62,906 bases of DNA from positions 1-62,906 of the forward strand of contig JAEZCA010000012.1 of NCBI GenBank assembly GCA_023412665.1, in the 5' to 3' direction. Position numbers and translations under genes: made by a program. Shown piece after piece: positions 59,608 through 62,906 of this stretch. The first letter of the stretch is position 1, and every line of letters starts with the position of its first letter. This stretch comes from Bacillota bacterium (GTDB taxonomy: Bacteria > Bacillota > Clostridia > Acetivibrionales > DTU013). The notes beneath the pieces were generated by a model, which was not told where the DNA came from, did no database searches, and worked only from the letters and a program-made list of their open reading frames with translations.

Positions 59608-61560
59608 TCAGAAGGCTCCGCCTCCGCCGCGGCCTCCTCCGCCGCCTCCGCCTCCGCCAAAGCCTCCTCCGCTGAAGCCTCCGCCGCTGCCCGATGATGA
59701 GGAGTTGGTCGAATTCGCTACCGACATTGCATGGCTTATAGCATGATCAACAGAGCTGATGGTTCTGTCAAAAGCACTGGTGAAGTTATTAAAGTTATGC
59801 ATATTGTAGCCGTACATATACGTAAGGTGAGTATTCTGCAGGTCCGCGTCACTGAATACGAGCGGCAGCTGCTTTATAACCTGCTTTGCAACGCCAAGTG
59901 AGATCGCGTATACCAGATAATGCTCCCATATAATGATGGAGGGCATCTCAGCCTTATCCATGCGGCTGAAGTCCTTTAAAAAGTTCTTGAAGGCCTTCCA
60001 CATGGCATTCTGCTCATTGCCGTATGCCGTACGCCTGTTGAGCCTCAGTCCGAATATGAACATGATGATGCCAAGGATTATCATGGCAATGCCCGTTCCT
60101 GCCTGTAGCAGTGTGACAAGTGCAATACCGATTCCAAAGAACCAAAGCATACCGATGAGAATGGCCGCAAGCTTGCCTTTTTCACTGGTTTTATCAAAGA
60201 ATTTGTTTTTTTCGGCTTCTTCCTTTGCCAGGCTGCACCAGCGCTGATAATCTTTTGTAAACTGCTGCGCGCCGGATGCGGTCTTGGCATAGTCAGATAT
60301 TTCATCAAGAAATACATGCCCATCCTTGCCGATGGTTCTGATGAACCAGCTGATCAGGAATTCCTCATGCCGTTTGAGCGCCACCGGAGGCGCCTCACGG
60401 TTCAGAGACAGGGAGTAATCCTCGATTTCCTTGTCTTTGAAAAACCCATCCTTGACGTATGTCTCCTGTTTGAGTATGAGTACGCCCTTTCTTACCAGAT
60501 CCATCAGAGTAGCTGTTATATCCTTGGTGTCTACCATGCCCATTGTGATGAGCACGGACATTTCCGCCGGAGTGTATTCTCCGGGAAGCTCACGGTAATA
60601 CTTGGCTTTGAAATCGCTTCTGAATTCCTTATCATATTTTATATAAAGGAATATTATTATTGGAAACCAGCTTATTATCAGCAGTATGCCTATTACATTT
60701 GCGATGGACCTTAACCGCTCATTTCTTTGCCTTTCCGCCTCACGCCGCTTGTTGTACTCCTCGACCTGCTGCCGTGCCCTTTCGCGCTCTGCATTTGCCT
60801 CATCCGCCAGCTTTTTCTCTTCATCCAGTATCTTTGAAAGCCCATCTTCCGCTTTTATATTGGTGGAATCTGGGACAAGCGCTGTTGGAAAAAGAACACG
60901 GGTCCCGACATAGTAGCCCGGTGAGAGAGAACCAAGCTCAAACTCGACATTTTGTCCGTCTATGATCCTCGATTCGCCGGTAAGAGGGCCATGGCCGTAC
61001 ACTCTGATATCTTCCTTAGCAGCGCCTTCAGGCAGCTGTATCAGTATGTTTATGTCGCTGAGTGTATCATCCCAGTTGGAATCGATTATTTTTCTGTTAA
61101 ACTCTGCAATATCATTGTATTTGGTTACAACATTCTTCAGTGTATATTTATAAACGAAGACCTTCACTGAGTTTTCTGTTTTCTCAAAAACCTTAAGATG
61201 TGCCAGTTGATCGTCATGATACAGATTGTATGTGCCTGTTGGTCCACTGGTGTCCAGATCCGATGAATTTATGGTAAACTCTTTCAAGATTTGGTCCCGG
61301 TTCTCGACAAATACCTGGATGTTCTCGATCCCATCAGTCTCAATATAATCAATATCACGCAATACTCCGTTGAAGCTGCCGACGAATTTATATTTTATCC
61401 ATTCGGTGATATCGGCAGAGCCGTCCGGATTAATGACGCATTGCACATTGAAATCCATGATCCTGTAATATCTGTCGTCGGCAAATGCCGTCCGGGGCAT
61501 GATAATTACGGACAAAAGGACCACCACAATAAAAATATGAGCAAGAACCCTTTTTCTCAT
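59608..61560 (-). CDS. DUF2207 membrane protein with Gly-rich tail
   Basis: Encodes 650 residues. A signal peptide (VLAHIFIVVVLLSVIIMPRTAFA) is followed by the DUF2207 extracytoplasmic beta-sandwich (YYRIMDFNVQCVINPDGSADITEWIKYKF...). Then come a coiled basic helix (EERRQAEEYN-type stretch near 265-285), membrane segments near 290-310 and 475-515, and a C-terminal tail of mixed Gly and Ser ending GGFSGGGFGGGGG. The tail and the partner LemA gene are typical of this family in Clostridia. Role not known; probable envelope protein. GAGGTC precedes the ATG. Confidence 0.85.
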   Translation of the reverse strand: MRKRVLAHIFIVVVLLSVIIMPRTAFADDRYYRIMDFNVQCVINPDGSADITEWIKYKFVGSFNGVLRDIDYIETDGIENIQVFVENRDQILKEFTINSSDLDTSGPTGTYNLYHDDQLAHLKVFEKTENSVKVFVYKYTLKNVVTKYNDIAEFNRKIIDSNWDDTLSDINILIQLPEGAAKEDIRVYGHGPLTGESRIIDGQNVEFELGSLSPGYYVGTRVLFPTALVPDSTNIKAEDGLSKILDEEKKLADEANAERERARQQVEEYNKRREAERQRNERLRSIANVIGILLIISWFPIIIFLYIKYDKEFRSDFKAKYYRELPGEYTPAEMSVLITMGMVDTKDITATLMDLVRKGVLILKQETYVKDGFFKDKEIEDYSLSLNREAPPVALKRHEEFLISWFIRTIGKDGHVFLDEISDYAKTASGAQQFTKDYQRWCSLAKEEAEKNKFFDKTSEKGKLAAILIGMLWFFGIGIALVTLLQAGTGIAMIILGIIMFIFGLRLNRRTAYGNEQNAMWKAFKNFLKDFSRMDKAEMPSIIIWEHYLVYAISLGVAKQVIKQLPLVFSDADLQNTHLTYMYGYNMHNFNNFTSAFDRTISSVDHAISHAMSVANSTNSSSSGSGGGFSGGGFGGGGGGGGGRGGGGAF

Positions 61561-61771
61561 CTATCAGACCTCTAATATTTTTTCGATTCACATAAATTCT
61601 ATCATATTATACCTTGTCTGTAAGCAATTTGTTAGCAGGAAATGTATCAGCGGCGACAAAAAATATTTGCAGTGAGCTGCAAAAGAAAATTTTGTCCTCA
61701 GTGCCGGAGGACTAATACTTCTTTCTATCTAGTGAATGTTGTTACTAAGTACAGTAATCCTCCGATCGAAG

Positions 61772-61958
61772 GGATGAATTTTCAAGTAAGGGTAACAGAC
61801 CTACGCCAACCTGGATGAATTTTCAAGTAAGGGTAACAGACCTCTGCCAACCTGGATGAATTTTCAAGTAAGGGTAACAGACCTCCGCCAACTTGGATGA
61901 ATTTTCAAGTAAGGGTAACAGACCTCCGCCAACTTGGATGAATTTTCAAGTAAGGGTA
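61772..61958. repeat. 41-bp tandem array, 4.5 copies
   Basis: Units start at 61772, 61813, 61854, 61895 and 61936, exactly 41 bases apart. The first 31 bases of each (GGATGAATTTTCAAGTAAGG, then GTAACAGACCT) are constant; the last ten vary at two or three positions. The last unit is partial. No unique spacers, so not CRISPR. Confidence 0.9.
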
Positions 61959-62074
61959 GGATTAATAAATAAAATATTGTAATTGTTCCATAAATGAGAT
62001 ACATAACCTAGGATATCCTTCATTATGCCATCACAATATTGTTAAATGGATTCACTTACTTGAAAATTCATCCA
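61935..62074. repeat. Inverted repeat formed by the last tandem unit and a distant reverse copy
   Basis: TGGATGAATTTTCAAGTAAG (61935-61954) is matched perfectly in reverse complement by bases 62055-62074, with 100 bases between. Inside, AAATATTGT and ACAATATT form a second, nested inverted repeat. The whole resembles a small element with terminal inverted repeats whose left end has been tandemly expanded. No ORF. Confidence 0.75.
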
Positions 62075-62219
62075 TGTATGTTGCAGCCAGAAGGAACCGG
62101 CGGGTAAACATGGATAAATAACTGACTTGCTGCTAATAATCAATTTATTGATATGCGGGTAGACTACATGTAAAGGCTGTTTTGACCAAATTGAGCAGTG
62201 GCAAGGAAGGAGCGGTAAT

Positions 62220-62597
62220 GTGACGGACAAACGAAAGAGGAAGTTTCCCAATTTAGTGCTGTGTGCTGTTATAGGGCTGGTGACCGGGCTGGCAAACGGA
62301 CTTTTCGGCTCCGGTGGGGGAACTATAGCCGTGCCTGCAATGGTGCATTTTTTAAAGGCTGAAGAGCACAAAGCCCATGCTACGGCCATATCAGTGATAC
62401 TGCCTCTTACTTTGGTAAGCTCTGTTTTCTATATATCCAGTGGCTATGTTGATTGGATGCTTACTTTGAAGGTTACGCTCGGAGGCCTGGCAGGAGGCTA
62501 TATCGGCGCAAAGCTGCTGAATAAATTCTCCGATAAGCTGTTAAGGAAGATATTTGCGGTGTTCATGGCAGCCGCTGGTATTAAGATGATCCTCTGA
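62220..62597 (+). CDS. TSUP (TauE/SafE) family permease, half-length
   Basis: A 125-residue membrane protein with four hydrophobic segments. It carries the family motif GLANGLFGSGGGTIAVPAMV near the N-terminus and GGLAGGYIGAKLLNKFSDKLLRKIF. TSUP proteins normally have two such halves of about 125 residues, so this is a one-repeat form; two subunits or a partner elsewhere may be needed. Probable export of sulfite, sulfonate or related anions. GTG at 62220 with AAGGAG seven bases upstream. No second half follows in the window. Confidence 0.85.
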   Translation: MTDKRKRKFPNLVLCAVIGLVTGLANGLFGSGGGTIAVPAMVHFLKAEEHKAHATAISVILPLTLVSSVFYISSGYVDWMLTLKVTLGGLAGGYIGAKLLNKFSDKLLRKIFAVFMAAAGIKMIL

Positions 62598-62803
62598 TAG
62601 GGTAGAGGACCATTCGCTGATGGTATAGGAAAATTCACCGATGGGATAGAGAATGATTGTAAAATGATCAAATCGAGCAGCGAAGCTTGAACAATGTCAT
62701 AGTCCCCATCTTCTATACCTATTTTCAGCCCTTCAGGCTGAAAAACGCTTGGTGGGTGTTACCGATTGAAAAAGCTGTTAGTGGCGAGTACAATCTCCCA
62801 CTG
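62598..62803. other. Intergenic region with small duplications
   Basis: Right after the permease are two related stretches (TTCGCTGATGGTATAGGA and TTCACCGATGGGATAGAG), followed by a hairpin repeat near 62716. No gene. Confidence 0.4.
62716..62775. repeat. Dispersed hairpin repeat, copy at right end
   Basis: TTTTCAGCC (62722-62730) and GGCTGAAAA (62736-62744) form a perfect 9-bp stem with a CTTCA loop; CGCTTGGTGGG and ACCGATT follow, similar to the copy at 50507-50623 (GCTTGGTGG...ACCGATT) and, for the stem, to that at 11374. Confidence 0.6.
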
Positions 62804-62906
62804 ACGTTGTTCAAACGCCACGTTTAGGTGTGGCGCACGGAGTATAGCGTAGGACGAATTAATTTCGCCCGCAGCGAGGGGGCATGGGGGCTTGTCCACA
62901 TTGGAA
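62804..62906. repeat. 103-bp three-hairpin element, copy 2 (reaches window end)
   Basis: Aligned end to end with the copy at 14479-14581, it differs by about ten substitutions and no gaps. The first hairpin keeps pairing through a G-T change; the second and third have mismatches. The true right end may lie beyond the window. Confidence 0.75.

Noticed and set aside
61772..61958. CRISPR array
   Set aside because: Repeat units follow each other directly with no unique spacers, and no cas genes are nearby.
1..62906. tRNA or rRNA genes, prophage or integrase
   Set aside because: No cloverleaf-like intergenic sequence with a T-loop GGTTCGAAT motif and no phage or recombinase coding frames were seen.

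Overview
The window reads as the chromosome of an anaerobic Gram-positive bacterium of class Clostridia (Bacillota). Signs are the strong AGGAGG-type ribosome binding sites, TTGACA/TATAAT promoters, frequent TTG and GTG starts, and families common in Clostridia: copper-amine-oxidase-like stalk domain, DUF4846, WG repeats with DUF3298, YwaF, PspC, VanZ, a one-cluster ferredoxin and SH3b/LysM wall proteins. No prophage, integrase, transposase, rRNA, tRNA or CRISPR array was seen. I cannot name the species.

Layout. 1-2.0 kb: end of a Bat (aerotolerance-type) operon, with an acidic repeat-rich tail followed by BatD. 2.1-6.3 kb: GH43 glycosidase, EcsC, VanZ, and a TetR regulator with a metallo-hydrolase behind a promoter that carries a clear operator. 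6.5-11.2 kb: VWA lipoprotein, small membrane protein, LUD protein, stalk-domain protein. 11.2-14.5 kb: trkA-trkH potassium uptake behind a long leader. 14.6-16.0 kb (minus): two-gene chromate transporter and ferredoxin. 16.2-19.5 kb: DUF4846 protein, AraC regulator, DMT exporter. 19.5-20.4 kb: about 0.9 kb without a gene, full of repeats. 20.4-24.8 kb: DNA repair and ribosome biogenesis (ExoIII, nuclease-helicase fusion, EngB, hypoxanthine-DNA glycosylase). 24.9-27.7 kb: SH3b, YdcF and HtrA proteins. 27.9-35.5 kb (minus): MurA with Asp in place of the catalytic Cys, a Memo-family protein, and a giant alpha-2-macroglobulin without the thioester Cys. 35.7-42.9 kb: CCA-adding enzyme, FabI, an alpha-oxoamine synthase resembling serine palmitoyltransferase, an SDR, a GT-B glycosyltransferase, PspC and a PHP phosphoesterase. 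43.0-50.3 kb: WG-repeat lipoprotein, HD hydrolase, an orphan gene, YwaF, an FG-GAP-like protein and a degenerate PP2C-LysM protein. 50.6-54.2 kb: DnaJ-type cochaperone and ClpB. 54.3-58.6 kb: MATE exporter, a Gly/Pro repeat protein, and a Zn/Cd-type P-ATPase with an ArsR/SmtB-like operator. 58.9-62.6 kb: LemA, DUF2207, a tandem-repeat region and a half-length TSUP permease.

The coding content is mostly envelope, stress and lipid housekeeping. The most unusual content lies between genes. It includes: (i) two inverted copies of a roughly 150-bp element with terminal inverted repeats; (ii) two copies of a 103-bp three-hairpin element; (iii) a mosaic family of hairpin repeats at four places; and (iv) short tandem repeats with unit lengths of 15, 33, 39, 41 and 49 bp. 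I could identify none of these families from sequence alone.

The gene-level points most worth testing are the lipid-flavoured cluster at 37-42 kb, the Cys-to-Asp MurA, the thioester-less macroglobulin, and the two regulator/operator systems.
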